Positions 8,307-16,945 of a stretch of 64,000 bases of DNA are shown here, piece by piece. Within the stretch, counting starts at the first letter, position 1, and every line of letters starts with the position of its first letter. This stretch comes from JAGWRI01 sp035700805. GTDB lineage: Bacteria > Gemmatimonadota > Gemmatimonadetes > Gemmatimonadales > Gemmatimonadaceae. The DNA lies in contig DASSOG010000023.1 of assembly GCA_035700805.1 (NCBI GenBank), positions 1-64,000 on the forward strand, read 5' to 3'. Below the pieces are notes generated by a model, which had not been told where the DNA came from, ran no database searches, and saw nothing but the letters and a program-made list of their open reading frames with translations. Position numbers and translations under genes: made by a program.

Positions 8307-9674
8307 CTAGGTTCGCACGCGCACCGTCTTCACGTTCACGAACTCGCGCAGCCCGTAGCCGCTCAGCTCGCGGCCGTACCCCGACGCCTTCACCCCGCCA
8401 AACGGGAATCGCGGGTCCGACGCCACCATCGCGTTGATAAACACGCTGCCGGCGTCGAGGTCGCGGGCGAACCGCGCGGCCTCATCCGCGTCGCTGGTCC
8501 AGGCGCTGGCTCCCAGTCCAAAGCGCGTGTCGTTGGCGACGCGGATGGCGTGATCGATGTCGGGCACGACGAACACGGACGCCACGGGTCCAAACAGCTC
8601 GTCCCGGTACGCGGGTGAATCGGTGGGGACGTCGGTGAGCACCGTCGGCTGGAAGTAGTACCCGGGCCCCTCGATGCGCGCGCCCCCGCACCGGACGCGC
8701 GCGCCCAGCGACACCGAGCGCGCGACCTGCGCCTCGAGATCCGCGGCTCCCTGTTCGCTGCTCAGGGGGCCCACCTGCGTGGCCGGGTCCATGGGATCGC
8801 CCACCACCAGCGCCTGCATGGCCGCGACAAACTGGGTCGTGAAGCGCTCGGCGACCTTGGCATGAACGATGAACCGCTTGGCCGCGATGCACGACTGGCC
8901 GTTGTTGACGGTCCTCGCCCGGACCGCGGTTTCCACGGCGCGGTCCAGGTCGGCGCTCGGCATCACGATGAAGGGATCGCTGCCGCCCAGTTCCAGGACA
9001 GCCTTCTTGAGGCTGCCGCCCGCGGCGGCGGCCACCCTGGCGCCGGCCCCTTCACTGCCGGTGAGCGTCACGGCCGCCACGCGCGGGTCGGCGATCACCG
9101 CGGAGACCTCGGCCGCCGGTATGAGCAAAGCCTGAAATACGCCCTCCGGCGCGCCGGCCTGGCGGAAGAGATCCTCCAGCGCCAAGGCGCACTGCGGCAC
9201 CGAGCTGGCGTGCTTGAGCAGCCCCACGTTCCCCGCCACCAGCGCCGGCGCGGCAAACCGGATCACCTGCCAGAAGGGAAAATTCCAGGGCATCACCGCC
9301 AGCACCACACCCAGGGGATGAAATTCGACGCGCGACTGCTCACCCTTCACGTCGACGGGCCGCGGCGCGAGCAGCTCCTGTGCGTGGTCGGCGTAATACC
9401 GACAGGTGACGGCACACTTGGCCGCCTCGTCCCGCGCGGCCGTGTACAACTTGCCCATCTCGAGGGTCATCAACCCGGCGTAGTGGTCGCGCTGCCCATC
9501 GAGCAGCGCCCCCGCCTGCGCCACCACACGGGCGCGCTCCTGGATGCTGGTGTCGCGCCACGTGCGCGAGGCGGAGGCAGCCAGCGCCAGGCGGCGCTCC
9601 ACCTCCGCCGAGTCATACGCCGCGAATTTCCGCACCAGTTGTCCGGTGGCGGGGTTGGTAGTGGTAATGGCCAT
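8307..9674 (-). CDS. NAD(P)-dependent succinate-semialdehyde/aldehyde dehydrogenase
   Basis: A 455-residue soluble aldehyde dehydrogenase of the GabD/Sad (YneI) type. It shows MPWNFPFWQVIRFAAPALVAGN (substrate/cofactor channel with the oxyanion Asn), the coenzyme loop TGSEGAGARVA, the general-base Glu in LELGGSDPF, the nucleophile Cys262 in NNGQSCIAAKRF and the C-terminal FGPVASVF. Length matches the shorter Sad group (about 455-462) and not the 480-residue GabD group. It would oxidise succinate semialdehyde or a similar aldehyde to the acid in the cytoplasm. The next gene upstream is the Ser/Thr kinase, 18 bases away and in the same direction, but no functional link is evident. Confidence 0.9.
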   Translation of the reverse strand: MAITTTNPATGQLVRKFAAYDSAEVERRLALAASASRTWRDTSIQERARVVAQAGALLDGQRDHYAGLMTLEMGKLYTAARDEAAKCAVTCRYYADHAQELLAPRPVDVKGEQSRVEFHPLGVVLAVMPWNFPFWQVIRFAAPALVAGNVGLLKHASSVPQCALALEDLFRQAGAPEGVFQALLIPAAEVSAVIADPRVAAVTLTGSEGAGARVAAAAGGSLKKAVLELGGSDPFIVMPSADLDRAVETAVRARTVNNGQSCIAAKRFIVHAKVAERFTTQFVAAMQALVVGDPMDPATQVGPLSSEQGAADLEAQVARSVSLGARVRCGGARIEGPGYYFQPTVLTDVPTDSPAYRDELFGPVASVFVVPDIDHAIRVANDTRFGLGASAWTSDADEAARFARDLDAGSVFINAMVASDPRFPFGGVKASGYGRELSGYGLREFVNVKTVRVRT

Positions 9675-9692
9675 CTGGGCGCTCCTTGTGCG

Positions 9693-11465
9693 TCAGGCTC
9701 CAGCCGGTTCGTCCGAGCCCCACAGGCCGGCGTCCTCGTCGCTGCCCAGCAACCGCCGCCACCAGGGCGCGCGGCGCTCGCGGTGGGCTACGGCGCGAAC
9801 GGCGTCGCGCCAGGCCCGCTGCATGCGCAACGCATCCTGGAACCGGCGGCTCACGTCGGGGTCCAGCCCCTTCCGCAGCCAGTCGGCGATCTCCTCCGGA
9901 AACGCTGAGAGATCGAGGTCGCGCGACATGGCGCGCCCAATCACGGCGCGCACGTCGGACTCACCGAATGGAGGTGTTCCGGATAATGCAAAGTACACGA
10001 TGGCTGCCACCGAATAGCAGTCGGTCGCGGTGTCCTGCGGTTCGCCCAGGAGTTGCTCCGGGGGCGCGAACGCGGGCGTGCCGCCGGTGTCCGCGGCCTC
10101 CTGCCCCCAGATGTTGGCGATGCCGAAGTCCGCGATGCGCCAGCGACGGTAGCGGTCGATGACGATGTTCTCGGGCTTGAGGTCGCGGTGCAGCACCCCG
10201 ATGGCATGGGCCGCCGCCAGGCCGTCCAGCACCATGTCCACCCGGGGCGCGATCTCGGCCAGCGGACGCGCCCCCGCCCGTTGCACCAGTTCGGCCACCG
10301 AGCCGGACTCGGCCAGTTCCATGGTGTACCAGCTCACCTGCCCACGCGAATCAAAGTCGTAAATGGGGACGATGGCCGGGTGCGCCAGGCGCGCCGCCAA
10401 CTGCGCCTCGCGGCGGAATCGGGCCACAGCCACGTCATCGCTGGCGATGTGCGGATGCAGCAGCTTGAGCGCCACTTCGCGGCCGAGTGAGAGGTCGCGC
10501 ACGCGCCACACGGAACCGAAGGATCCACTGCCCAGCGGCGCCAGCACGTCGTAGTCGTCGCCCAGTGCCCAGCGCAGGCGGGCCTCCTCGGATTCGTCGG
10601 GGGCCGCGGTGTCCTCGTCACTCAGGATGAACATCGTGCGGCTGCCGACCACGCGGTCCACGGCGCGCAGCATGGCGGCGATGCCTGGAAAGCGCTCAGA
10701 CGGATCCGGGGACAGCGCGCGGTCCAGCACGGCCGCTACGGATTTGGGACAGTCGGGGCGGACCAGCAGGATGGGCGGCGCATCGTGTGCTGGCGGCAAT
10801 TCACCAGTCAGCGAGTAGAAACACAGCGCGGCCAACTGCCACTGGTCGGTGGCGGGCGTAGGCGTCCACGGAGAATCCCGCCATTCACGGGGTCTGGGCA
10901 TCCACTTGGGATCGGGGGCCAGCCGGTCGGGGATCTCCGCCCGCGGTATCGCCCATTCCCAGCCCAGCATCCACAGCCGTCCCATGGGGGCAATCCAGAC
11001 TGTCTCGGGGGAAACCGCCCCATGCGTGGAGCCGGCGTCGTGCAAGTAGGAAATGGCGGAACCGACCTCGCGCATGACGCGGAGCATCGCGGGCACGTCG
11101 TCGGTGCCCGCGCGCCGGACGCGGGCGCCCACGGTTTCGCCGGCAATCCAGCGCCGGAGGTACCCCGGCCCGTACGGTCGCTGCGCGTCGGTGGACCAGT
11201 AGTGGTATGTGGTGGGCACCGCCGGGTGATTGCGGTGGGCCAGATGCCGAGCCTCCGAGGCCAGCCACGCCGCGTGGGAGGGCTCGGGCACGCTCACCAG
11301 CGAGAGCGAACGTCCCAGGGCGTCCACCAGTTCCTGGTAGTGGCGGTGGCCAAAGCGCAACCCTTCAGGGCCCCAGGCCCAGTTGGGGGGTAACTCCCAG
11401 CCCGCCAGGTGCGGCGGCAGTTGGTGGGTGACCGCGTAGGGGTCGGGCGGAGCGGCGTGCGTCAC
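9693..11465 (-). CDS. Ser/Thr protein kinase with N-terminal pseudokinase domain
   Basis: A 590-residue soluble protein with two kinase-like lobed domains. The C-terminal one (about 305-545) is complete: glycine loop GSGSFGSVW (312-320), Lys334 in VALK, catalytic HRDLKPEN (426-433), DFG (446-448) and APPE. The N-terminal one (about 25-275) keeps the fold outline (LHDAGSTHGAVSPETVW, ATDQWQLAALCFYSLTGELPP) but has no glycine loop or VALK lysine. Its HRD is HGA (148-150) and its DFG region reads MLGWEWA, so it should be catalytically dead. There is no transmembrane segment. The GTG start lies 12 bases after the upstream small gene. The pseudokinase may regulate the active domain or dock partners (inference). 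Confidence 0.9.
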   Translation of the reverse strand: MTHAAPPDPYAVTHQLPPHLAGWELPPNWAWGPEGLRFGHRHYQELVDALGRSLSLVSVPEPSHAAWLASEARHLAHRNHPAVPTTYHYWSTDAQRPYGPGYLRRWIAGETVGARVRRAGTDDVPAMLRVMREVGSAISYLHDAGSTHGAVSPETVWIAPMGRLWMLGWEWAIPRAEIPDRLAPDPKWMPRPREWRDSPWTPTPATDQWQLAALCFYSLTGELPPAHDAPPILLVRPDCPKSVAAVLDRALSPDPSERFPGIAAMLRAVDRVVGSRTMFILSDEDTAAPDESEEARLRWALGDDYDVLAPLGSGSFGSVWRVRDLSLGREVALKLLHPHIASDDVAVARFRREAQLAARLAHPAIVPIYDFDSRGQVSWYTMELAESGSVAELVQRAGARPLAEIAPRVDMVLDGLAAAHAIGVLHRDLKPENIVIDRYRRWRIADFGIANIWGQEAADTGGTPAFAPPEQLLGEPQDTATDCYSVAAIVYFALSGTPPFGESDVRAVIGRAMSRDLDLSAFPEEIADWLRKGLDPDVSRRFQDALRMQRAWRDAVRAVAHRERRAPWWRRLLGSDEDAGLWGSDEPAGA

Positions 11466-11477
11466 GGTGAGCGGAAT

Positions 11478-11792
11478 CTACATCCGCGATTCAGAAAGAA
11501 TCTCCTGGGCGCTCTTGGCAAGCTCCGGGATTCCCACGATGTCCGGCCGGACCGCCACCTCCACGACTTCCACGCGCTGGGGCCCGCCATCGCCACGCGG
11601 CGCCGACTGCACCGACGGGACGCGCAACGTGACGGCAATCACGCGCCAGCAGGTGCTGGGCCCGTCGAGCACCCCTTTTGCATCCACGACGTCCAGCAGG
11701 AGCATCTCGCCGGCCACGGGCACGACCGCGCTGGCACACTCGGCGAGCACCTGTTCCGGTCGGTCGTGTCTGACGACGCGCAGGGTGAACAT
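11478..11792 (-). CDS. Small hypothetical protein upstream of the Ser/Thr kinase
   Basis: A 104-residue frame starting at an ATG (MFTLRVVRHDRPEQ) and ending 12 bases before the kinase gene. An in-frame TTG 14 codons earlier is a less likely start. The sequence is soluble, with alternating hydrophobic and charged residues suggesting a beta-rich fold, and a C-terminal helix (IPELAKSAQEILSES). I do not recognise a family. Its tight spacing to the kinase gene argues that it is real and co-transcribed; no clear Shine-Dalgarno is visible, so the start is uncertain. Confidence 0.5.
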   Translation of the reverse strand: MFTLRVVRHDRPEQVLAECASAVVPVAGEMLLLDVVDAKGVLDGPSTCWRVIAVTLRVPSVQSAPRGDGGPQRVEVVEVAVRPDIVGIPELAKSAQEILSESRM

Positions 11793-11956
11793 CGAGAGGA
11801 GTCGGGGGTTGGGGCACTCGGCGCGCCCTGGCAACGGCGCGGCGGACGGAATGGACAGGAAGGTATTGGCGAACTAACTCGTACACTAGGGGAAACGGCT
11901 CGGCGCTGGTCCAGTGGTGAAACCCCGGGCCGCGCGGCGCGTACGCCTCAGGAAGA

Positions 11957-12253
11957 ATGCAACCGGGGGGTCCCGTGCTTCAATTCATCGGTTTCGCGGC
12001 CACGGCCGCCGCCACAATTTTCGGGTACATCGCCGCTCGGCGTTTCGTGGCGAACAAGCTGCGATACGTGGACGGGATTCATTCCATCAAGGCGCCCATC
12101 GTCTCCGGCGTGGTGGCGGCGCTGATCGCGACCCCCGTCGTGTGGCTCTTGCCCCTGATTGGCGGCGGCACGGCGCTCCTGTTCGGCGCCGGTGTCGCGT
12201 TTGGGGTGGCCAACGGCAGTCGCGAAGTCCGCAAGCGCCTGACCAGCGGCTGA
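11957..12253 (+). CDS. Small two-helix membrane protein
   Basis: A 98-residue protein with two hydrophobic helices (about residues 8-27, FIGFAATAAATIFGYIAAR, and 47-80, VVAALIATPVVWLLPLIGG onward) separated by a charged loop. It ends in a basic tail (REVRKRL). A purine-rich AGGAAGA directly precedes the ATG; a GTG six codons in is an alternative start. The family is unknown. It is transcribed away from the kinase operon and converges on the acid phosphatase gene 33 bases downstream. Confidence 0.65.
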   Translation: MQPGGPVLQFIGFAATAAATIFGYIAARRFVANKLRYVDGIHSIKAPIVSGVVAALIATPVVWLLPLIGGGTALLFGAGVAFGVANGSREVRKRLTSG

Positions 12254-12286
12254 TCCCGGCGACGGCCGAACCGGGCGCGCGCGGCC

Positions 12287-13090
12287 TCAGGGCACCGGGT
12301 TGGCCTGCCACGAGCCGTAGAGCGCGTTAGGCAGCAGGAACCAGGACGCTCCAAAGTTGGACAGCAGCGAGTCGGCCGCCGACGGGGAGCGCAGCGCCTG
12401 CGACCCGCCGGGAAAATCCTGGATGTTGTCCCCCACCCACATCACCACGTCCACCGGCGGAAGTGTGGACGGCGCGACTCCCCGCTGCACGGCGCGGAAC
12501 CTGGGATTCTTATCATCCGGCGACCCCGCGGCCTTGCAGATCACCTGGTCAAAGGGCACCTGGTCGCGTCGCAGGTTCTCGCGCGTGGCGTCGCAGACGG
12601 AATCGTCCCGGTTGGTGACGATCACCACGCGGCCTCCGAGCGCGCGGACGCGCTGCGTGAACGCCACCGCGCCCGGCAGCGCCGGCGCGGCGCCGCGCAG
12701 CACCCATGCATTCCAGCTTGCGTTGGTATAGGGCAGCCCGGCGCGCAGGCGCTCGAGTTCGTACAGCGAGTTGTCGAGGATGGTCTCGTCGGCGTCCAGG
12801 ATCACGCCCCACGTGCCGGCCGCATGTCCCGCGCTGCGGGTGGCCAACGCGGAGTCGGCGGCCCGGTACACCTGCAGGTACAGCACACGATGCTCGGCCG
12901 AGGCCCGGGTCCAGCGGAGGGCTCCATACACGGTGTCGGTTTTCGCGGCGGGCGCGGGGGCCTGGGCGGTGGTCCCCGCCGGGACGGTCGGCGCGCAGGC
13001 GGCGGCCGCGGAGAGCGCAAGAGTCCAGGCCAGGGTGGCCATGCGGCCGTGCGGGGTGATGGGCGGGCGGACGGGCGTATGGGATGTCAT
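12287..13090 (-). CDS. HAD-family class C acid phosphatase lipoprotein
   Basis: A 267-residue exported phosphatase resembling lipoprotein e(P4)/class C acid phosphatases. The hydrophobic signal ends in SAAAAC, a lipobox-like site, so the mature protein is probably lipid-anchored. The HAD nucleophile motif reads LDADETILDN (DxDxT), followed by a helical cap, the second motif VIVTNRDD, a Lys in DDKNPRF and the acidic VGDNIQDF. This set is typical of broad-specificity or 5'-nucleotide phosphomonoesterases acting outside the inner membrane. An internal ATG (MATLAWTLAL) 16 codons in would also give a good signal peptide and may be the true start. It stands alone between a convergent small gene and the antiporter gene. 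Confidence 0.85.
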   Translation of the reverse strand: MTSHTPVRPPITPHGRMATLAWTLALSAAAACAPTVPAGTTAQAPAPAAKTDTVYGALRWTRASAEHRVLYLQVYRAADSALATRSAGHAAGTWGVILDADETILDNSLYELERLRAGLPYTNASWNAWVLRGAAPALPGAVAFTQRVRALGGRVVIVTNRDDSVCDATRENLRRDQVPFDQVICKAAGSPDDKNPRFRAVQRGVAPSTLPPVDVVMWVGDNIQDFPGGSQALRSPSAADSLLSNFGASWFLLPNALYGSWQANPVP

Positions 13091-13117
13091 ATGACGATAT
13101 GGGTGAGGTGGCAGGTG

Positions 13118-15217
13118 TCAGCCGGCCTGTATGGCGGCGGTGGGTATCTGTGCGTGCTCGATCAGGGCGACGCCGGCGGCCAGGGCGTCCCGGGAGCCGG
13201 CCAGAACCAGCAGGTCGCCCGCGTACAGGCGCGTGGTGGCCGCGGGCGCGGCGATGGGAGCGCGGCTGCCGTCCCCGGGGAGGATCACAATGGCGCTCGC
13301 GCCGGTGACAGCGCGCAGGTTGACTTCTGCGAGTGTGCGGCCGGCTACCGGGCCGGCTCCCTCCACGGTGGCAAGCCGCAGGTCGCCCAGCCCGGAGAGT
13401 TCATCCGCGACGTCCTCCAACGCCTGTTCCAGCGCAGTCGGTGAAGCGCCAGCCGCGCGTCGTGGCTCCAGTGCCGCGATGATCAACTCACCGCCGGAGC
13501 GGACATATGCCGTCAGGCCGCCGGCGGTACGCCATGCGCCGGCGGTCAGTGCGACGACCGCGATGAGCGGCAGGATGATGGGCGCGGCATGCGGGACAAA
13601 CGGCTGCGTCACGGCCGCCACCGGCAGCAGCACCGCGAGGAGCACCACCGCCTGCAGGATGCCGAGCAGCGCGCGCCGCGGCGCGTCGGCCAGTAGCGAG
13701 CGCTGCCAGGTGGGGGCGGGCAGGGCCCGGACCGAGAGTACGAACGCCAGTCGCCGTGCGGCGCGCAGCAGTTGGGCCAGGATGGGCACGGCGAGCACGA
13801 GGCCGACCGCCATGACGAGCCCGATCGCGGCTGAGTGTGGCCATCCCCAGGCGCGCGTGATGGCGCCGGCCACCGGGGTTGAGTCGGTCGCCACGCCGAC
13901 GATCACGACGGTCAGGAAGATCCCGTCCAGCGCGAGGCGGCGTACCAGCCGCCGGATGCGCGCCCGGCCGCCCGACGTTCGGTCGCGTTCCGCGAGTGAC
14001 TCGAACCACGAGGCATAGAGCGCGGCCATCACCTGCACTCCGCGAGGCAGGCGACGCTCGATGGCAATGGCCGCCGGGCGGGCCGCTTTGATGAACCACG
14101 GGGTGGTGAATGTGGTCAGCGCGGAGACCGCGACGATGATGGCATACAGCTCCGGGCGGATGACCCCGGCCGCGGTCCCGATCCCCGCGACAATGAATGA
14201 GAATTCGCCAATTTGCGTAAGGCTCATACCGGCTTCGATGGATGGGCGCAGTCCATTGCCGGTGAAGAACGCGCCGGCGGTCACGCCCAGGACCTTGCCC
14301 CCGATCACCAGCCCGGTGAACAGCAGCACGGCGGGCCAGTGCGCTACCAGCACGCGAGGATCCAGGAGCATGCCCACGGAGACGAAGAAGACGGCGACGA
14401 ACAGGTCGCGCACGGGTTCCACCAGGTGGATGATCCGCTCGCTTTGCCCCGATTCGGCGCACAGCGACCCGCCGATGAACGCCCCGAGGGCCACCGAGTA
14501 CCCCATGCCGAGCGCGGCAAGCGACGCGGCAAAGCAGGCGCCGACGCTCACTACCAGCAGGACCTCGCCGCTGCCTGAGCGTGCGGCGGCGCGGACCGCG
14601 CGTGGAACGATCAGCGCGCCGAGCGTGATGAGCGCCACGAGAAAGGTGATGAGCCGCGCGGCCGTGATGCCGATCTCCCCCAGCGACATCTCCTGGCCTG
14701 CCGCGACGGTGGTCAACCCGGCGATGAGGATGATGGCGATGAGGTCCTCCACGATCAGGATGCCGAGGACCAGGCTGGGGGTCTTCCCGTCGCTGGCGCG
14801 GGTGGCAAAGGCGCGCGTCACGATCGTGGTACTGGAGCACACCAGCATCGCGCCGGCGAACAGGCATTCGACGGTGGACCACCCCATGGCCTGGGCCGCC
14901 ACGTACCCCAGCACGAACATGATGCTGGTTTCCGTAAGGGCGGCCATCCCGGACGAGCTCGCGGTGGCCATGACGCGTCGCAGCCGGAATTCGAGGCCGA
15001 TGGCGAACATCAGCAGGATGACACCCAGCTCCGACAGGTCGCGGACGGTGGCGTCATGCGCGGAGAGCGGCACGAGGAGGTTCGGCCCCACGATCATGCC
15101 CGCCAGCAGGTAGCCGAACACCAGCGGCTGCTTCAGCCACTGGAACAGGAGCGTGGTGGCCGCCGCGACGCTGAACACGATCGCGAGGTCCCGAAAGAAC
15201 GTGTCCGGGGAGATCAT
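13118..15217 (-). CDS. Monovalent cation:proton antiporter with RCK_C domain
   Basis: A 699-residue CPA2/KefB-type transporter. I start it at the ATG at 15217 (MISPDTFFRDLAIVFSVAAA); the open frame continues 31 codons upstream but without membrane-protein character. About 12 helices span residues 1-385, including the LLAGMIVGPNLL and LPxxxGVQ-like regions and the conserved FAIGLEF motif. There is then a second hydrophobic block (about 420-580) and a C-terminal TrkA_C/RCK_C fold (VEGAGPVAGRTLAEVNL, LYAGDLLVLAG). No Rossmann TrkA_N NAD-binding domain is present, unlike KefB/KefC. It should exchange Na+ or K+ for protons, with the RCK_C domain gating by ligand. Its start faces yifB across 194 bases. 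Confidence 0.9.
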   Translation of the reverse strand: MISPDTFFRDLAIVFSVAAATTLLFQWLKQPLVFGYLLAGMIVGPNLLVPLSAHDATVRDLSELGVILLMFAIGLEFRLRRVMATASSSGMAALTETSIMFVLGYVAAQAMGWSTVECLFAGAMLVCSSTTIVTRAFATRASDGKTPSLVLGILIVEDLIAIILIAGLTTVAAGQEMSLGEIGITAARLITFLVALITLGALIVPRAVRAAARSGSGEVLLVVSVGACFAASLAALGMGYSVALGAFIGGSLCAESGQSERIIHLVEPVRDLFVAVFFVSVGMLLDPRVLVAHWPAVLLFTGLVIGGKVLGVTAGAFFTGNGLRPSIEAGMSLTQIGEFSFIVAGIGTAAGVIRPELYAIIVAVSALTTFTTPWFIKAARPAAIAIERRLPRGVQVMAALYASWFESLAERDRTSGGRARIRRLVRRLALDGIFLTVVIVGVATDSTPVAGAITRAWGWPHSAAIGLVMAVGLVLAVPILAQLLRAARRLAFVLSVRALPAPTWQRSLLADAPRRALLGILQAVVLLAVLLPVAAVTQPFVPHAAPIILPLIAVVALTAGAWRTAGGLTAYVRSGGELIIAALEPRRAAGASPTALEQALEDVADELSGLGDLRLATVEGAGPVAGRTLAEVNLRAVTGASAIVILPGDGSRAPIAAPAATTRLYAGDLLVLAGSRDALAAGVALIEHAQIPTAAIQAG

Positions 15218-15411
15218 CGGCGTTCCTGCGCGTCGGGCATGAGAGGTACGATACGCGCTCGCGCCGCGCGACGGGAGGCAGTGGGCGATTCCGGCTGCCA
15301 GGGCTCCCATCTGATGCCTGCCGGCGTCGCGGGATCGAGCGCCTGCCGGAATGCGATGAGGGGCGAGACCGATAGGTGCGATACCGCGATGCCACGCCCG
15401 GAAATTGGGGC

Positions 15412-16932
15412 ATGCTTGCCGCCATCCGCACGGCCGCCGTCCTCGGCATCGACGCGTATGAGGTCACGGTGGAGGTTGACGTCTCCCCGGGACTGCCGCA
15501 GTGGAGCATCGTGGGGCTGCCGTCCAGCTCCATCAAGGAGAGTCGCGAACGCGTGCTGGCGGCGCTCGCAAACTCCGGCTTCACGCTGCCCCCGCGGCGG
15601 ATCACCATCAGCCTCTCGCCGGCCGATGTCCACAAGACGGGCGCGGCGTTCGACCTGCCCATTGCCATCGGGCTGCTGACGGCGCTCGGCGTGGTGCCGG
15701 AGTCCGTGGCCGACCGCGTGGCCATCCTGGGCGAGCTTGGGCTGGATGGCTCCGTGCGCGCGGTGCGTGGTGTGCTGCCCGTCGCGCGCCGCGTCGCGGC
15801 GGCAACGCCGGCGTTGACGCTCGTGCTGCCACCCGCCAACGCCGCGGAAGGGGCGCTCGTGGACTCCGCGGTGCTGGCGGCGCCGGCATCGCTGGGGCAA
15901 CTGGTGGAGTGGCTGCGGGCTGGAGCGCTGCCGGCGCCGGAAGTGGCGGCGGCGCCGGGCGCCGCCGCGGACTCGACGGACTTTGCCGACGTGGTGGGGC
16001 AGGAGAGCGCCAAGCGGGCGCTGGAGATCGCGGCAGCCGGAGGTCATAACGTATTACTTATAGGACCGCCGGGCGCGGGCAAGACGATGCTGGCCCGGCG
16101 GCTGCCGTCCATCCTGCCCGCGCTGTCCAGCGAGGAAGCCCTGGAGGTGACGTCCATTCATTCGGTGGCGGGGCTGACCAACGGGGCGCGGGCGTGCCTC
16201 ACCCAGCGGCCCTTCCGCGCGCCGCATCACACGATCAGTCCGGCGGGGCTGGTGGGTGGCGGCGGGGTGCCGCGTCCGGGGGAGGTGAGCCTGGCGCATC
16301 ACGGGGTGCTGTTCCTGGACGAGATGCCGGAATTTCCCCGATATGTCCTGGAGGCGCTGCGGCAACCCATGGAAGACGGCCGCGTGGTGATTTCACGGGC
16401 CGCGCAGGCGGTGTGCTTCCCCGCGCGGTTCACGCTGGTGGGGGCCATGAATCCATGTCCGTGCGGGCATGCCGGGTCGGAGACGCGCGCGTGCGTGTGC
16501 GCGGAGAGCGAGATCCAGCGCTACCGGGCGCGGCTGTCGGGGCCCCTGCTGGATCGCATAGACATGCACGTCACGGTGGGTGCGGTCCCCATGCGGGAAC
16601 TCGGAAGCGGGGGTGCGGCGGAGGCCGAGCGCTCGGCGGAGATCCGACGGCGCGTGGAGGCGGCGCGGAGCGTGCAGGGACTGCGCTATGCGAAGCGCGC
16701 GGGTGAGCGCTGCAACGCGCACGCCGCCGGCCGCTGGCTGGACCTGCACGGCGGGCTCACCGCCGAGGCTCGGCAACTGCTCGCCGGCGCGGCCGACGGG
16801 ATGCACCTCTCCGCGCGGGCGTACCACCGCGTGATCAAGGTGGCGCGGACCATTGCCGACCTGGCGGGGGAAAAGCACGCAGGGCCTCCGCATGTGGCGG
16901 AGGCCCTGCGTTACCGGGCCAGGCTTTCCTGA
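15412..16932 (+). CDS. yifB: YifB/ComM family Mg-chelatase-like AAA+ ATPase
   Basis: A 506-residue AAA+ protein, the usual length for YifB/ComM. The ATG at 15412 gives the standard start MLAAIRTAAVLGIDAYEV; an earlier frame extension is not conserved in style. An N-terminal ChlI-type S5/Lon-like domain (about 1-170) contains GLPSSSIKESRERV. The AAA core has Walker A GPPGAGKTML, Walker B VLFLDEMPEF and the family Cys cluster CPCGHAGSETRACVC. A C-terminal Mg_chelatase_C helix bundle follows. ComM is a helicase that promotes branch migration during natural transformation. The last 20 codons contain a perfect hairpin that looks like a terminator for the opposite strand (separate entry). Confidence 0.93.
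   Translation: MLAAIRTAAVLGIDAYEVTVEVDVSPGLPQWSIVGLPSSSIKESRERVLAALANSGFTLPPRRITISLSPADVHKTGAAFDLPIAIGLLTALGVVPESVADRVAILGELGLDGSVRAVRGVLPVARRVAAATPALTLVLPPANAAEGALVDSAVLAAPASLGQLVEWLRAGALPAPEVAAAPGAAADSTDFADVVGQESAKRALEIAAAGGHNVLLIGPPGAGKTMLARRLPSILPALSSEEALEVTSIHSVAGLTNGARACLTQRPFRAPHHTISPAGLVGGGGVPRPGEVSLAHHGVLFLDEMPEFPRYVLEALRQPMEDGRVVISRAAQAVCFPARFTLVGAMNPCPCGHAGSETRACVCAESEIQRYRARLSGPLLDRIDMHVTVGAVPMRELGSGGAAEAERSAEIRRRVEAARSVQGLRYAKRAGERCNAHAAGRWLDLHGGLTAEARQLLAGAADGMHLSARAYHRVIKVARTIADLAGEKHAGPPHVAEALRYRARLS
16871..16909 (-). terminator. Intrinsic terminator for the DUF305-LVIVD operon, inside yifB
   Basis: Perfect 13-bp inverted repeat: GCAGGGCCTCCGC at 16879-16891 and its complement at 16897-16909, with a 5-base loop. 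Read leftward, the stem is followed by GTGCTTTTCC, i.e. a short U tract at 16874-16871. It lies 37 bases past the stop of the leftward LVIVD gene, so it fits a rho-independent terminator for that operon, although every base is also yifB coding sequence. Rightward there is no U tract straight after the stem. Confidence 0.6.
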
Positions 16933-16945
16933 CCCGGGTTCGTGA

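Noticed and set aside
13087..13096. Palindrome GTCATATGAC at the acid phosphatase start
   Set aside because: A 10-bp palindrome alone is common by chance and no second copy or regulator is nearby.
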